NCBI RefSeq assembly: GCF_052857255.1
Contig: NC_135507.1
Coordinates: 74,059,330 to 74,123,329 of the forward strand
Direction of reading: 5' to 3'
DNA from: Amblyomma americanum
Taxonomy: Eukaryota > Arthropoda > Arachnida > Ixodida > Ixodidae
Length of the DNA: 64,000 nt
Shown here: one piece after another, positions 42,572 through 54,945 of the stretch
How the letters are laid out: every line of letters begins with the position of its first letter
Position numbering within the stretch: position 1 is the first letter of the stretch
Notes under the pieces: model-generated
What the model saw: only the letters and a program-made list of their open reading frames with translations
Database searches by the model: none
What the model was told of the DNA's origin: nothing
Translations under genes and position numbers: made by a program

Positions 42572-42920
42572 ATATGAGCTTTCAGGCGACAGTCGCTGGT
42601 CACCTGGAAACGCGGTCGTTCTCGCAACGTCCCAACATTCCAGAATACGTGCACATGCTGAGAGCTAGCAGTTCGCGATATGAGCCTTCGGTATGCCCAC
42701 TGATCACCTGGAAACGCGGTAGTTCTCGCAACATTCCAAAATTGTTCTCGCTAAATTCCAACGTCCTCGCAACATTCCACAATACGTGCACATTCTGAGA
42801 GCTTGCAGGTCGCAACATGAGCCTTCGGTACGTCCACTGATCACCTGGAAACGCGGTCGTTCTCGCAACATTCCAGCGTTCTCGCAACGTATAGGACAAT
42901 CCTGAATGCGTGCACATGCC
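42572..42920 (+). repeat. minisatellite, about three ~120-170 bp units
   Basis: Recurring 'cacctggaaacgcggtcgtt' (42601, 42705 with one change, 42844) and 'aatacgtgcacat.ctgagag' (42653, 42782), plus 'atgagccttcggta' (42679, 42818). Unit lengths vary because the 'ctcgcaacattcca' sub-motif is itself repeated. Confidence 0.85.
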
Positions 42921-44029
42921 GCGGACTCTGTCAATGCGTCCTGCCACTTCCTTGTCCCATGCGTCTCACTCTCCATTTCCTCCCCTTGTAACAGATCCAC
43001 GATGTAAAAAAGGCTCCTTGTTCGTGTTTTATTGCGCTGCCTACTCGGAAGAGGGAAGCGTCTGATACTCCCGAAACCGGCCCCCGAGCCGCATACATAC
43101 GGGCCGTTGCGTGCACACGGACTCCTGCTGCTTTCTTGTACCGGCTTTGATGTCTCGGCGGCGGGGTCCTTTTCGGGGAAACCCCGAAAACAGCGGCCGT
43201 TCTATATCGGGCAGGGGGAAACGATCCACGGAGACCACCGTGAGGAGGGGTCAACTACTGCGGCGCTGCTCACACGAGCTGTGAGCACCGCGCTTCGGCT
43301 TGCATGAGTATGTGCCGTTAGCGCGCTTGACGAAGGTGACGGGGCCTTGCGCGTATGCGGGTGCACCGCCTGCAGACCATCGACAAAGGCGTCCTTTGTA
43401 TACGCGCTCTCGTTTCATCCTCGTCACTCGCGACCGTAACCATTGCTCGGGCCGCTGCGTGGTTCGTGTATAAGCCGCACCGTCGTCCTAAACCACCGGT
43501 CGCTCCGGTGTGGTTGCCTTTGTCTCCGAGGCTCGGACGGCCGTCGCTTTCTCTGCTTCCGTTTCGGGTTGCGGTCAGCGCTGGACGGGGCCCTTTGATC
43601 TTGCGCGGCCCTGCCTGTAGGTAGTACCACGCCTCCAGGAAGCGCCGATGCGGACAGCGCTATTTTGGGATTCGTAGCTCCCTGGACTGGTTACTCAACT
43701 AGACTTTGTAGTGGGCGGAAATTAACAAAAAAAAAAGGCTTGTAGGTTAATCCGTGATGATGATGATTATGTATTTTTATGTCGCAAGGGCATCTATGGC
43801 CAATGAGCGCCATGACACAAGGTACTTTTTTTTTTCTCAAGGTGGGGTCAAAGACCCATTTCCCAAGCATTTAACCCTGTATAAAGCCGAGCACCAGGCC
43901 AGGGGAAAGCTTGTACCCACTGTACCACCGGTGGGTACCCGGCGGCACTGGGGAGGTTAATTCGTGATACGCCTGGATCTCTTTACGGCGTGAAATGCAT
44001 TAGGGCGTTGTGTTATGCGCCCTCCCCTC
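42921..44029. other. unique sequence, GC-rich, with unassigned repeat-like end
   Basis: 42940-43650 is GC-rich with overlapping frames on both strands and no motif. 43755-43960 contains 'gtcgcaagggcatctatggc', which I half-remember as a dispersed tick repeat but cannot confirm from a second copy here. Confidence 0.35.
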
Positions 44030-44385
44030 GAGTCCATGATTCATGGTCATAAATTTTGATTTTGAGGCAACTGTGGATTATTGTAAAATAGTTATGGAAA
44101 TATTGAAGGTACTGGTTTACACTTCCAATGCGTAGTAGAAAAGCTTCCTTTAAACGTTTGTCCATCGCTAGAGCAGTTAAAACTCCCTTAGAAAGCCAGT
44201 GGAGAACGTTTATTATGGTTACCAAAGAGTTAACAGCAAAATTAAATGGAAGCCTGCCGAGTGGAGATCTGCCGATATATTGATGGTCATAGTGAATTCT
44301 TGCAATATATGAAAAAAAAATTCGTTCATAAACTGTTTCTCATTGAAAAATGCGCTTACCGAGAATTTTCGGCCGTGACACGTTC
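44030..44385 (+). repeat. family F repeat, diverged copy
   Basis: Shares 'aatagttatggaaatattga', 'agccagtggagaacgtttat' and 'aagcctgccgagtggagatc' with the other copies, in the same order. It lacks the 5' start. Confidence 0.7.
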
Positions 44386-45087
44386 TCGTGGAGCTCCTAT
44401 AACGGATCTCCGTGCATTTTTCGAGGCTATCGTCTAAGCTTGTAAATATTTGGGTAATCCTCCGTTATTCAGGTGAGCTTAGAACTGCATTGGCGAGGTG
44501 GGCTCCCACTGAAGCCCATGCAGCTTCCTATGAAGCTCCTCGCTGAAGCTCCTAACGTCCCTTTAAAGAGCAAGCTGTACAAAACGCTCTGCAAGCACAG
44601 GTAGCTATGCTCAAAACGGAGATAAGCAACACCTACTGCTTTGCGCCACTGTGAGTAGGTACACAAAGACGATGACGGGGTACTGGCTTTTGAAGCATGA
44701 AAAAAAAAAGGCAAGCAATGACTGATAAGCGATTGATTTATGTGCGGAGTGGTTACCAACTGCACGTCTTTAATCTTATGGGCGTAGTAATGATATGGTA
44801 TTCATTCTTCGTGATTGTCAATGGAATCCACGAAGGACCAAAGGGAACCGAAACACGCAGCGATATACAAGATATTTCACTAAAAATTAAGCCTGCCTGC
44901 CATGGGTTGCATAAGGCGTGCTCTCCAATATATCTCGCCGAATAGTCCGGTGCGTAAGAGCGGTATATGTAGGGCGTTATGCTAAGCATTCGTTTCTTTT
45001 TTATATTGCCGTGCTGTGCGGCTCTCCAAATCATTGGGCACAGAAACTCCACCTGGCTTGCGGTGATGCACAAACCTTATTCGACAC
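44386..45087. other. unique sequence, nothing recognised
   Basis: No repeat or coding motif identified. Confidence 0.4.
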
Positions 45088-45244
<157 letters not shown>

Positions 45245-46251
45245 TTGGAAGAAGAACAAGGCTCCACAGAAAAGCATCGCGCCGTGACGGTCGGCCCCCG
45301 TAATACAGATACGCGTGCGTCCGCGACCCACGATGGTGTCTTCCGGCTGCGGCGTGTCTATTACGCACATCGATCTTCCCGTGCCGTCGCCTATTGTCCT
45401 ACCAACAGCTGAATGTAAGCCCCGCCCCGCGTGGAAAAGCGCGCTATTGCAACCGTCCCGGATAGTGGCACGCATCATCGCACACTCCTTAATTTGCAGC
45501 TGCTGCTTGTGCGAATTGTACGCCCGCCCATACGGCCTGGTCCTCTGTATTCACATCCGGCGCGAATAATCCCACCTCGGCTCGCTCTCTGTCAACCCGT
45601 CCTTGAATAAAGATGTCCGCGGTCGTGCAACACGTCATTGTGCCTTTCATAAAAGGGCGTCCGGACCAGTGGTTACACCGCAAGCGATGACGGTCTTTGC
45701 AGTTGTGGTCACACTGCTGGCTCGTACGTTAATGTCTGTTTCCTATCCGGCTGTCTCGCGCACTTCAAACGCACTCATATGCGTGTGAGCGTTGTGTCGC
45801 CTCCAATCGCGGTCTCTGACACGCGCAAACTACCCTCCTCCACCAAAATTCATGCGAGCACGAGAGCCGAATGTAGGAGCACGTCACGCGTTGATTGCTT
45901 CCGGGTGCGGTTCTCGCCGTGGTTCGCGGTTAAGCTGGGTTAACTAGCGAGTAATGCAAAAAAAGGGGGAATGTATATGTTTACCAGGTCCCGACGGAGC
46001 ATTACTGAGCTTGAAAAAGAAAATCGCAAGAATTGGAACAACAGTGGGTCGCCTTGTCTGCGGATATCCGCCGTGATATGGTTATATAGTTGACTGCGGC
46101 ATCTGCCTGCTGATAACGAGGTTGCCGCATTTGCAGAAACGTCAGTTTAATGAGACTTGAGAGCATGTTAATTGTTCCTCAATCGAGGAAAACGTTTTTT
46201 TTTTTTTTTGTGGAATGAGAACTAAGTTTATGTATCACTAAAACGAGCTCT
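45245..46251. other. unique sequence, nothing recognised
   Basis: No repeat or coding motif identified. Confidence 0.4.
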
Positions 46252-46396
46252 TGGGCGAGTTGGTTACTTATCTTAGGCATAGTAGCAGCGCAAAAAAACA
46301 CACAAAAAACACAGCAGCGTCTGTGCGTGTCTCTCGGTGTCTCGTTCTTCTTCTTTTGTGTGTGTTTTTTACGCTGCTACTATGCCTAGGATGAGT
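46252..46396. mobile_element. GGGCGAGTTGG-headed hairpin element
   Basis: Head 'ttgggcgagttggttactta', then arms 'taggcatagtagcagcg' / 'cgctgctactatgccta' continued by 'caaaaaaacacacaaa' / 'ttttgtgtgtgtttttt'. Arms of about 36 bp and a loop of about 46 nt. Same plan (single-stranded head plus palindrome) as 61510-61664. Confidence 0.75.
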
Positions 46397-46932
46397 TTAT
46401 GCAATCGGGCCTACGTTTCAGAAGAGAAAAACAAGTCTAACTGCCTGTCAGTCTAGGGGTTTATGTGGATCAGCCACTGCTGACCACAGAGTCACTGTGA
46501 CACACGAGAGACAGCCACTGCCATTCTGCGCGTGTTCAACTTTTCCCTTAAGAAGCTGCACACGAGACACATCGCAACAAAGTTTATGAAGCGAACAGGT
46601 GTCGTCGCGTAAATTTCGCAACACGACGGATGCGCCTTTCTGCTCTAGTATTCACTTCTTAGGCGTTGATCCATGTAACTTATTCGGGCGTTCAACATAA
46701 GTTGTCTGGAGAAAAGAGAGCTGGGATTGAAACCCTTTCATTGTTTATTGGCTCATTTCTGCTTGTCAGTTTGTTTTTCACGACCGTCATCCCTGCCGAA
46801 GAAAGGTGCGGCCGGAACTATGTTGCATTAGAGCAGCTCGTTTCGAGTCCGGGGTTTACGAAAAATACGATGCTAAACAGCAAAGCCTACATCATCTGAC
46901 ATATCACGGTGTCGTTGCGTATGATAAACTAC
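46397..46932. other. unique sequence, nothing recognised
   Basis: No repeat or coding motif identified. Confidence 0.4.
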
Positions 46933-47084
46933 ACACTCTAAGCACGGATACGCCTATATTGGAGTAAAAAAGGAGTAAGGTAAAAATGAAAGACGGACTC
47001 CATTTTTACTCCCGTGTAGACGTATTTGTGTTTAGAGTGTTGGGAACAGCTTACTTCATTTTTACTGCTTTCCGTTTAGAGTGT
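46933..47084. mobile_element. family H foldback element, compact copy
   Basis: Starts 'acactctaagcacggatacg' and has inverted partners 'tgtgtttagagtgt' (47027-47040) and 'ccgtttagagtgta' (47071-47085). The internal 'ggagtaaaaaaggagtaag' faces 'ccatttttactcccgtg'. Confidence 0.8.
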
Positions 47085-47314
47085 ACAAAGCGAAATTTCA
47101 CGCTCTCGTGACGCGGGGAGGACTATAGAGTCGTCCGTCTAGCGTTAGATGTTGCATAAGTGTTTCATAACGGAGCACTGCCCACCTAAAGGGGTATATA
47201 CTGGTATGTCTGAAAACATGAATAGCCCGTGGGTGCATGTACATGGCCACTTGTGCCCACTGGACGCTTAGAAACACATCGGTGGTCTTTAACGTTAAGC
47301 ATGCGAGGTGGAGA

Positions 47315-47704
47315 GTATTTGGCAGGTTCTCTCAGATCATGAATGACAGCTTACCAATATTTCTCAAGACAAAAATAAATAACAGCTGTATCCTACCGGG
47401 ACTCACCTACGGGGCAGAAACGTGGAGTCTAACGAAAATTGTTCAGCTCAAGTTAAGGACAGCACAGCGAGCCATGGAAAGGAAAATGATAGGTGTAACG
47501 TTAAGAGACCGCAAGCGGGCAAAGCGGGTGAGGGAACAAACGCGGGTTAATGGACATCCTAGTCGAAATCAAGAGGAAGAAATGGGCTTGGACAGGGCAT
47601 GTACTGTGAACGCAAGACAACCGCTCGTCCTTGAGGGCAACGGAGTGGATTCCAAGAGAAGGCAAGCGTTGCAGGGGGTAAGAGAAGGTCAGGTGGGCGG
47701 ATGA
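47315..47704 (+). pseudogene. RTE endonuclease-RT C-terminal remnant, frameshifted
   Basis: Reads 'GRFSQIMNDSLPIFLKTKIN', 'NSCILPGLTYGAETWSLTKI', 'VQLKLRTAQRAMERKMIGVT' and 'LRDRKRAKRVREQTRVN', the conserved post-RT segment with the L-x-Y-G-A-E-T-W signature. After this an extra G shifts the frame, so the following residues (GHPSRNQEEEMG...) are not element protein. The true continuation (ILVEIKRKK...) lies in another frame. Codons before 47315 in the same open frame are flanking sequence. Confidence 0.88.
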
Positions 47705-47815
47705 GATTAGGAAGTTTGCAGGGATAGGGTGGCCGCTGCTTACACAGGGCAGAGTTCATTGCAGAGACATGGGAGAGGCCTTTGTCCTGCATTGGGCGTA
47801 GTCAGGCTGATGGTG
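47315..47815 (+). mobile_element. RTE-like LINE 3' fragment
   Basis: From 'tttggcaggttctctcagat' to 'gtagtcaggctgatggtggt'. It is the longest uninterrupted RTE 3' region in the window and the reference for the split copy at 7685-8775. Confidence 0.92.
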
Positions 47816-49437
47816 GTGTCAGGTCTCTGTGGCGGTCACCCTTTTGGCGTGCTAGGCGTCAGAACTAAACAAAATAGAACGAAGGAAATTGCAGCATCGA
47901 CGAACTCGCGACTATTAGAATGCAACGGGGCTTTGGTCGTTCGATCGCAAAAGACAGAACACTTCACCCCACTCGTTCTTTCCTTTTTCAATATTTTCTC
48001 CGCCTTATTTTTTTTTCCCCTTTGTTCAGGCATGTCAACTAATGGACAGTTTCCGCTTCTTCTTCTTGTCCCACATCCCTCCGTCGTCACAGCTTCGGAA
48101 TCACGCAGAGAAACTCTCCTCCTTGGCACTGTCGGCTGCTCTTAACGGCGTCACAGCGTATGCGGTAATGACGTTAGCTACCCGCTGAAACGACGTTAGG
48201 CGCCGACCGGAACTCGCACACGGTGCATAGGTAAATGCACATCGACAGCTCACCCCTTTCCGAAACGAAAAAAGAAGAGAAACTCGTGAGAAGACGAGGA
48301 TAACGAAGTCGGTACGGCGATGGTGGAGAGATGAAAGGGTTAGAGCGTTGCCATACGCTTCTTTCCCGCATTGGGCGGCGGCTTGTTTCGTCCGCCGCGT
48401 TTTATTCTTCCTCACGCTTTTTTCCTCATTAAGCTTTTTTTCGCGTTTCGTCGCCTTGCCGGCGTTACTCAGTTACCGCCTTGATATGCCGCGTATATGA
48501 TGGACTTGTCCGCTGATGCTGGGACGCAATCCTACCCCCCCCCCCCCCCCCCTCTTTTTTTCCCCCCGCAGTGCGCCAATTTGCGCGCGCCTCGAGAGGT
48601 TTCGTTCTTGTATTTCATCTCGTAATTTCTTTGCTCTTTTTTCTCTCTCTCTCTCTTTCGCTTCACACGAGAGAAAGTCGTTACACTTATGGCGTGTAGT
48701 TCCTTGTTCTGGCTTCCGCATTCCGTGGGTGCGAACCGCGATCGTCGTTTTTGACGCGCTGTAGGAATTTTTTGTCCGAGTTTGGAGCGGATTCCTTTTG
48801 CAGAAGGGAAAGGAAAGGGAGAGCAAGGGGGGGGGGGGGGGGGGAGTTAATCGCTCATGGTATGTCTCTACGACCCATGGAAGCTCGCAGGAAACATGGA
48901 GTCGCTGTGTTGATGAAGAAAACTTAGCCCTTCACGCGTGCTAGCTTGCACAACTGAGGCACGGAAAAAGTCGGAATTAAAAATTCCAGGCGTCGGTTTC
49001 CAAGTTTCAAAGAAAGCGATTTTCACAGAAGCCTCGACGAGAATAGCTGACGCGGGACGCACGCTTCCCATAAGAGAAAATGGGCATAAAAAAGTGACAA
49101 CGCTGTACGGTAATGAGATCACAGATTTTGAGATGAGATCCTTGTGAAGAAATATCACCAGCAATTTTTAGGGCTAATGTTTTGGAACGTGTAATAACTA
49201 CACCTCAACAGAATCAGTTAATCCTTACTTTTGCAATTTGTCTTATGTATATTGCGGCTGTAATCGGGCAACTTTTCAAACAAAAAATTGTTCAGACTAC
49301 TTTCGCAGAACATACAAAAGCAGAGATGGTTAAAAAATTGCACCTATAGAGATGCAGGATAAGTAAAACCTATATTGCGATGATGAGAGAATGCTCTTTT
49401 ATACGCAATTGCACAGTAAGACACCGCGGCATGTTTG
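47816..49437. other. unique sequence with C18 and G18 runs
   Basis: C run at 48535-48552 and G run at 48827-48844. 48000-48830 is GC/pyrimidine-rich with overlapping frames on both strands and no motif. Confidence 0.4.
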
Positions 49438-49555
49438 ATAGTGGATGGAAATGTTGCGCAGACAAAAACGTGAACCACAAAATGCATTTGATGTTCGCGC
49501 CTCTGTGTGTCCCCTTGGTCCATGTTTTTGTGTGCGCAAGATTTCCATCCATTAT
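49438..49555. repeat. 40-bp inverted repeat
   Basis: Left arm 49438-49477 ('atagtggatggaaatgttgc', 'gcagacaaaaacgtgaacca') is complementary at about 34 of 40 positions to 49516-49555. The spacer is 38 nt. Possibly a small foldback element. No second copy seen. Confidence 0.8.
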
Positions 49556-50345
49556 GAACAAATAACTCGCCCAAAACACAAAGATAACGATGCATGTTTG
49601 ATGATCGACTGGTGGCGGTAAAAATGAATGATTGAATGAATTCTATTTGAATTGTTCATGGGTGTCTTCCGCAGCTGTTCCAGGTGACCGGCGGTTGCAA
49701 CTGCATCCCAGCTTTGATTAAAACATCATGATTACAACGGCAGATAATAATGATGAGATGCGTGCTTATACTGCTTGCTTTTAGCCAAGGCTAACGCCGT
49801 GTTGCAAGGTACGCTGTAGAATAGGTTAATGTAATTATATTAATGCACATTATACCTAATAAGCAACGAATGTGAATATGCGGCTGTTCCCTCACTCATC
49901 TCCCCCCCCCCCCATCCCAACCCCCCCCCCCCCCCCCCCCCAGAAAAAAGAAAAGAAACGCCAGTAGAAAAGTAGGACACAGTCACGCAACGCCCTCTGC
50001 CGTGCATATGGCATGCATGGTGCGCTTGCAGTTTTTCTATACACACCTTTTGACTTCCTCCATCCCTTTCCTTACGGCGTCGTTTAGTTGCGTTCACAAA
50101 ATGGGGCAATTACAGCCAACGCCTTTCCTTTCCTCCTAACCTCCTCTTTCACATTCTTCTCAAGCAGAACTCCACAGGACCTGAGCTTCCATGGTGAATA
50201 TTTTTTTTTCAATTAGGTGGCCTCTTTGTTTTAGGCAGTGGCATCAGTGTTCATTTATTTGGTGTAATATCGATGCCTCTATAGCGTTACAGGGAGGAGA
50301 ATGAAATATAGGATATCAAGGAATATATGTGTTGTCTAATGACAA
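49556..50345. other. unique sequence with C12 and C21 runs
   Basis: C runs at 49902-49913 and 49921-49941. 50060-50140 ('ctttccttacggcgtcgttt') weakly resembles a SINE 3' part. Confidence 0.4.
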
Positions 50346-50985
50346 CAGTATATTCAAGGTGTTTCACCTACCACTTCATACAATTTTTAAAACAAGGCTT
50401 TTGGAGGTAGAAGAGCGCTTTTTTTTTTTGGCAGAGCATTGTCAGTGGTGTAATTCATCAGAACACCGCTAAGACGTGCTAACTAGCAGGCTGGTTGACT
50501 GATATCGATTAGTTAACTTTTTAACTACTACCTCTAGGCTCCTTAACAACTGAGAGACATGTAGCCAACCGTAAGCAACATCCATATTAGTTTTTAGAAT
50601 TTCGAAAACGCGGTTACCTTCGGCGCTATGTCCCAACAAACTTAGGCAATATCGCGCCAAAATACATGCGCTCTCGAGAAGCTTGCAGGCAACGCAGCCT
50701 CTTCAATGCATGTAACGTGTCGAAATAACCGAGATTTGTTGAGCCACAGCGCCGAGTTCTACCGTGTCTTCGAAATTCTAAAAATTGATATGGATATTAC
50801 TTACGGTGGGCTATATGCCTCTCAGTAATAGTTAACCAGCCTGCTAGTTAGCACGTCTTGGCTGTATTCTAATGTACTGCACCACTGACAATGCTGCGCC
50901 GAAAAAAGCGCTAGTATAACTCAAAAAGCCTGTCTTTAAAAATTGTGTAAAGCCCTAGGTGAAACACCCTGTATATTTTTTACCA
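50346..50985. mobile_element. family J long foldback element, ~300-bp arms
   Basis: Outer ends 'tattcaaggtgtttcaccta' and 'ctaggtgaaacaccctgtat' are inverted. The symmetry continues inward through 'cattgtcagtggtg', 'gacgtgctaactagcaggct' and 'ttagaatttcgaaaacgcgg' to the centre near 50695. The left arm carries an extra roughly 45-bp stretch. No ORF. A second copy is at 56205-57137. Confidence 0.88.
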
Positions 50986-52050
50986 GCATCGCTAAAATGC
51001 TAGACATGCTTGTTGTTAATGCTTTTCATGCTAACTCATTTTAATGATGTACATGCAGTTCGACCCAACAGCAATTCAGCGCAAAATCTAGCGACGCGTA
51101 GGCAGTTATGGAAAATGAGGCTATACAAGTAGTTGATCAGTGTCCGATCAAAACACCGGTCGAAAACTGTTCCGTACGGAGTGTTCCCAAGCACTCCGCA
51201 GCCTGTATGTCAAGTTTTTCACCGTGTCAATTCAACAACCAGTGATTCTTTCTGCTTTACCCTGATACTGATATCTGTCACTGTTATAGAGGTGTTTATA
51301 TTGAATTCTATCTCTATTCCTTATACCACTACTTGAGGCCTAAGGATGTCCAAGGAGGTAGCAATGTAGCTTGGTAAACGTGATCATACTGACCAATTTC
51401 AATGACCTGTCTCAAATAACCCTGCCATTGGCAAGGCCGTTGGTATCGGCAACGACTGTCTTGATACTGCCTGGCAGCAATGCGCGAGAGCTCCAGCCAG
51501 TGGTTAAGCTGAAGTGCATGAAGCCTTTTGATCTTCAGCTCATGCTGAGCATATTCAATGGGAGTAGACCCTTTGCTGTTATTTATATCTTGACTTTCTT
51601 CCTGAAAGGACGTCCCGTCCCGTACAGTGAGTGACTTTGTGTGTGTGTGTGTGTGACGTTTCCATCCGCATCGCTCAAGACAATCACGTAGATGCAGTAA
51701 AAGTGCAAGCTTCTCTTTTGATGCTTTCGCGCTAGGTCTGTTTCGAACAGATAACGGTGTATCGCGTCAGAAAGGCACCGTTCACTGTGAACGTGAACCT
51801 GCTTAACCTGCTTCAGTTTAAGTGAATCGATTGCACCGTATGTGAGATCTACATCAACGCCATCATCACTCTCAGCACTTCTCTGTCATAATATGACAAC
51901 TATCGTCATCACTACCATAATTATCATCATAAACCTAATGTAGTTAGGCGGAGTTAATGGGCCCTTGAAACGGTTCGCACAGAGGGTAAGGAAAGCGACA
52001 GACTGACAGAAGTCGCATCGCCCATCATTGCGGCGCAAAAATTTTGCATC
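50986..52050. other. unique sequence, nothing recognised
   Basis: Short (TG)n at 51639-51655. A plus frame of 87 codons (51371-51634) has no motif. Confidence 0.4.
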
Positions 52051-52298
52051 TAGAGTCAGGTACAACTCAATAATGAAGCGGCAGGTGTCCCCAATAGAAA
52101 ATTATGCAGTCAATATCATCGACCGATTTTCATGACGCCGAGGTTAATAACCGTGGTTAACCCCCTTTCATCCACACCACCCCTTGGAAAGCCACGCTAG
52201 CAGGCCCAAGGCGATATCCATGGCGTCACGAGAATCGGTTGGTGCCATTCGTTGGAGCCTCCATTGCCGCTTCTTACTTGAGTTGTATCCGACTGTAG
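52051..52298. mobile_element. family M2 TIR element, complete short copy
   Basis: Left 'agtcaggtacaactcaataa' plus 'tgaagcggc', right 'gccgcttcttacttgagttg' plus 'tatccgactgta'. Internal 'catcgaccgattttcatgac' matches 3413-3620. About 248 bp, non-coding, not interrupted. Confidence 0.85.
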
Positions 52299-53139
52299 CT
52301 TATGTACAACCAGAGAGATCGGCGATTAAAACAACCCTTTTCGTTTCCATTCTCAACTCATACACTGGAGAAAGCCAGAAAAAAAAAAAAAGCTGTATCG
52401 AGTAGGGGTGCGTAAGCATGCGCTTAGCCTGGTTGGTTCATTGTTTTGCTTTGCTGAGTCGTCGGCACTTCTACCGACGTTGTTAGACTGAGGATAAGCT
52501 CTGATCGAGGTTAAGCTGATCTGATTTGTTTGCAACGCACGTGGAAGCTGATGAACACGACGATGTGCAGTGCCCATTGCGAGAGTGCGTTGTAGTTTGA
52601 CACGAGAAGTGACCGCCTGAGGCGATAGCATAGCTGCTCTCGTGCAGTGGCCAGCGAAGCTGATCAGTTCGCGCCTCCGCTGGCTCGAAACCCAGTCGCG
52701 GCAATATTTATTAATGCGTAAGCATTGTATGGCTATGTTTGTGGTTCCGCGTCATCGCGATGACGTTCGAACGAATTGAGTTATAAGGAAAAGAATGGTT
52801 GCATTAGATAGAGCATCAAAAAATCTCGCAGGGGAAATCATGACGTGCATGCGGCGTAATTAGTGAATTAATTAGAGCAAAAAATGTACAAGTGGGCGGC
52901 GCCGGAGCGAAAGTGGAGCCAAATTTGAAAACACCGGAAGTGGGCGGAGGTAAAGCGTGGCGCCAAGTTTGAAAACTCATAATGGGCAATGAGCTGAGTA
53001 AAGATAGTTGAGTAAACAGAGGCAAAGAGGGGCGAGGAGGCGTCAGCTCTTAGGCATTCCTCCAATGCGGGTGCCGCAGTGATGTCAATTTTTTTTTTTC
53101 ATGGGCCGTTGCGTTGCTAGATTTGGCCAAGGTCGAACT
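52299..53139. other. mostly unique; family K-like junction near 52.62-52.75 kb
   Basis: At 52675-52730 'ggctcgaaacccagtcgcgg' (B-box-like) sits next to the palindromic 'ttaatgcgtaagcatt', the same pairing as at 318-400 and 58.0-58.3 kb. Confidence 0.4.
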
Positions 53140-53255
53140 CAAGGTCACCTTCCTATTGACTACAGCTTGCGCGACGCTCCTCCGAACTCGAGGCTTCACA
53201 CAAGATTATTGATTGGGACCAGGTTAAGTAGTGATTTGGCACTAAAAATAAAGAT
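53140..53255 (+). repeat. dispersed repeat shared with 6286-6440
   Basis: 'gcgcgacgctcctccgaact' and 'ggcttcacacaagattattg' match the copy near 6.3 kb. No minisatellite expansion here. Confidence 0.6.
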
Positions 53256-54867
53256 ACTGGCCGGGACTACGCACCACTGCGTCATCCGTATTGGCTTCTT
53301 ACTTTTTTTTTGCCGCGAATTCCCCCCCCCCCCCCCCCCCCCCCGCACGATGCGCACCCGTCCCTAGCCGGCCGTGGCCCCCGCCTCCTTCGTCTAGGAT
53401 TGTCGTTGCAGTTTTTGGCTCGCCAATGAGAGCCCCTCGCAACCAGTGTCACGCGAGCCCTATGACGTCACCAGGGAGGATTTAGCGCGAGAGACCGGCA
53501 GCGGACGTTGCCGTGCGCGGGAATGAGAATTTAAGGAAATTATTTGTATATTATGGGGTTGCTTTTAAGGGCTTGTACGCGACAAGAACTCTCATTCACC
53601 TTTATTCTATACATAATGCACGCGTTTTGTAGCCGATTTCGAAATCGTTTCGTGGAGTAAGCACCGTGGGAATAAAGCTAATAGTTCCTGACCAGATACT
53701 GCCCTCTAAAACTCTTGCAAAGCATTAAAGAAGTATTCATGAATAAGTGTTGCCAAACCGGACTGGACTATAACCTAACCAAGAGCAACAACCACACGGG
53801 GACATAGGAGAGAACAACAGTATAAACAAGCGATGCACCTCTACTGAACGCTTTAAAGGCGCACATAGGGTTTTTAAAAAAACCGTTAATATTGAGTATC
53901 CGCTAGCCCGAACCCTCACACTGCTAAGTTAGACCAGTAGCTGGATACGGGAAACAAATAACATGTACAGGAATAATACGAGCACAGTTTGTCGCGCACA
54001 CCGGAAAACAACATGAAAGCGTAAAACGCCTGTCAAAGCAGCAAGTTGCTGCTGAAGAAAAAAGCGAAGTGTAGATGATGCGATTTATAGCCCTGAAGCA
54101 GCCATTCGTCATACACCTCTCTTCTGTTGTCAGTAAACGTATATAACAACAAAATAAGTAAAAGTGTGTGTGTGTGTGTGAGAGAGAGAGAGAAAGATAG
54201 ACGGTAGGGAATAAAGCAATGAGGCGCGCAGGTTCCACAAATTCCATCATTTCCACTGGCCAATGAAGTAAGGAAGGTTCGCACTTTTTTTTCTTACCTC
54301 TTTCGTTGCACTTTGGGCCCGTCGCCAAATGAAGCGCCTCGAGTCACGCCACCATGGCGTGACACCGTTCCTCTTCCATTGCACGTATACCGTCTCAAGC
54401 AAAAAAAAAAAGAAGAAATAAAAAGTAGAGTCTACGGGCCTGCTTTAGACACGGCAAAATAAGCCTTTCTTCCATACTTTGTTTTTCTCGACAGACAGTA
54501 CCCCCCCCCCTCCCCCCCCCCCCCCCCCCAATCCTCACCATGGCAGGGTAAAGGCTCGCAAACCAGGTTTGGCCGTGACGATGGTGTCTCGTTACGAAGT
54601 TTGGGCGTCGTCTGGCGTTTATAACGACGTCGTGACGTCTTGTTCCGCCTCGTTATGTATATGTGACGTCCCCATCGAGGCTCCATGGCACGACGCGCTG
54701 GAAAGAAAGACAAAGAAAAAAATGGGTCAATGTGAGAAAGACGTGCGCCGATGACTACTAAGACTAGCGTTCTCGTGAACAGTCTACTCGAAAACGTCTG
54801 GGTGGGGAAGTTTCTGGGGCGTTAAAGAAATTTAGTTAGGCGGAGATGGGTTGCACGCGTATCACAA
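53256..54867. other. unique sequence with C23 and C10+C18 runs
   Basis: C runs at 53322-53344, 54501-54510 and 54512-54529. TG/AG tract at 54165-54195. No gene or transposon recognised. Confidence 0.4.
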
Positions 54868-54945
54868 TACCGGCGGTGGCCGAGTGGTTTCAGCATTCGT
54901 GTCATAAGCGGGAGGTGCGGGGTTCGATCTTCTGTGAGGTGGAGT
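54868..54945 (+). mobile_element. tRNA-like SINE head or tRNA pseudogene
   Basis: 'ggtggccgagtggtttcagc' (A-box-like) is followed about 35 nt later by 'gcggggttcgatcttctgtg' (B-box). The acceptor arms do not pair and no long variable arm pairs well, so it is not a working Ser/Leu tRNA. Confidence 0.5.
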
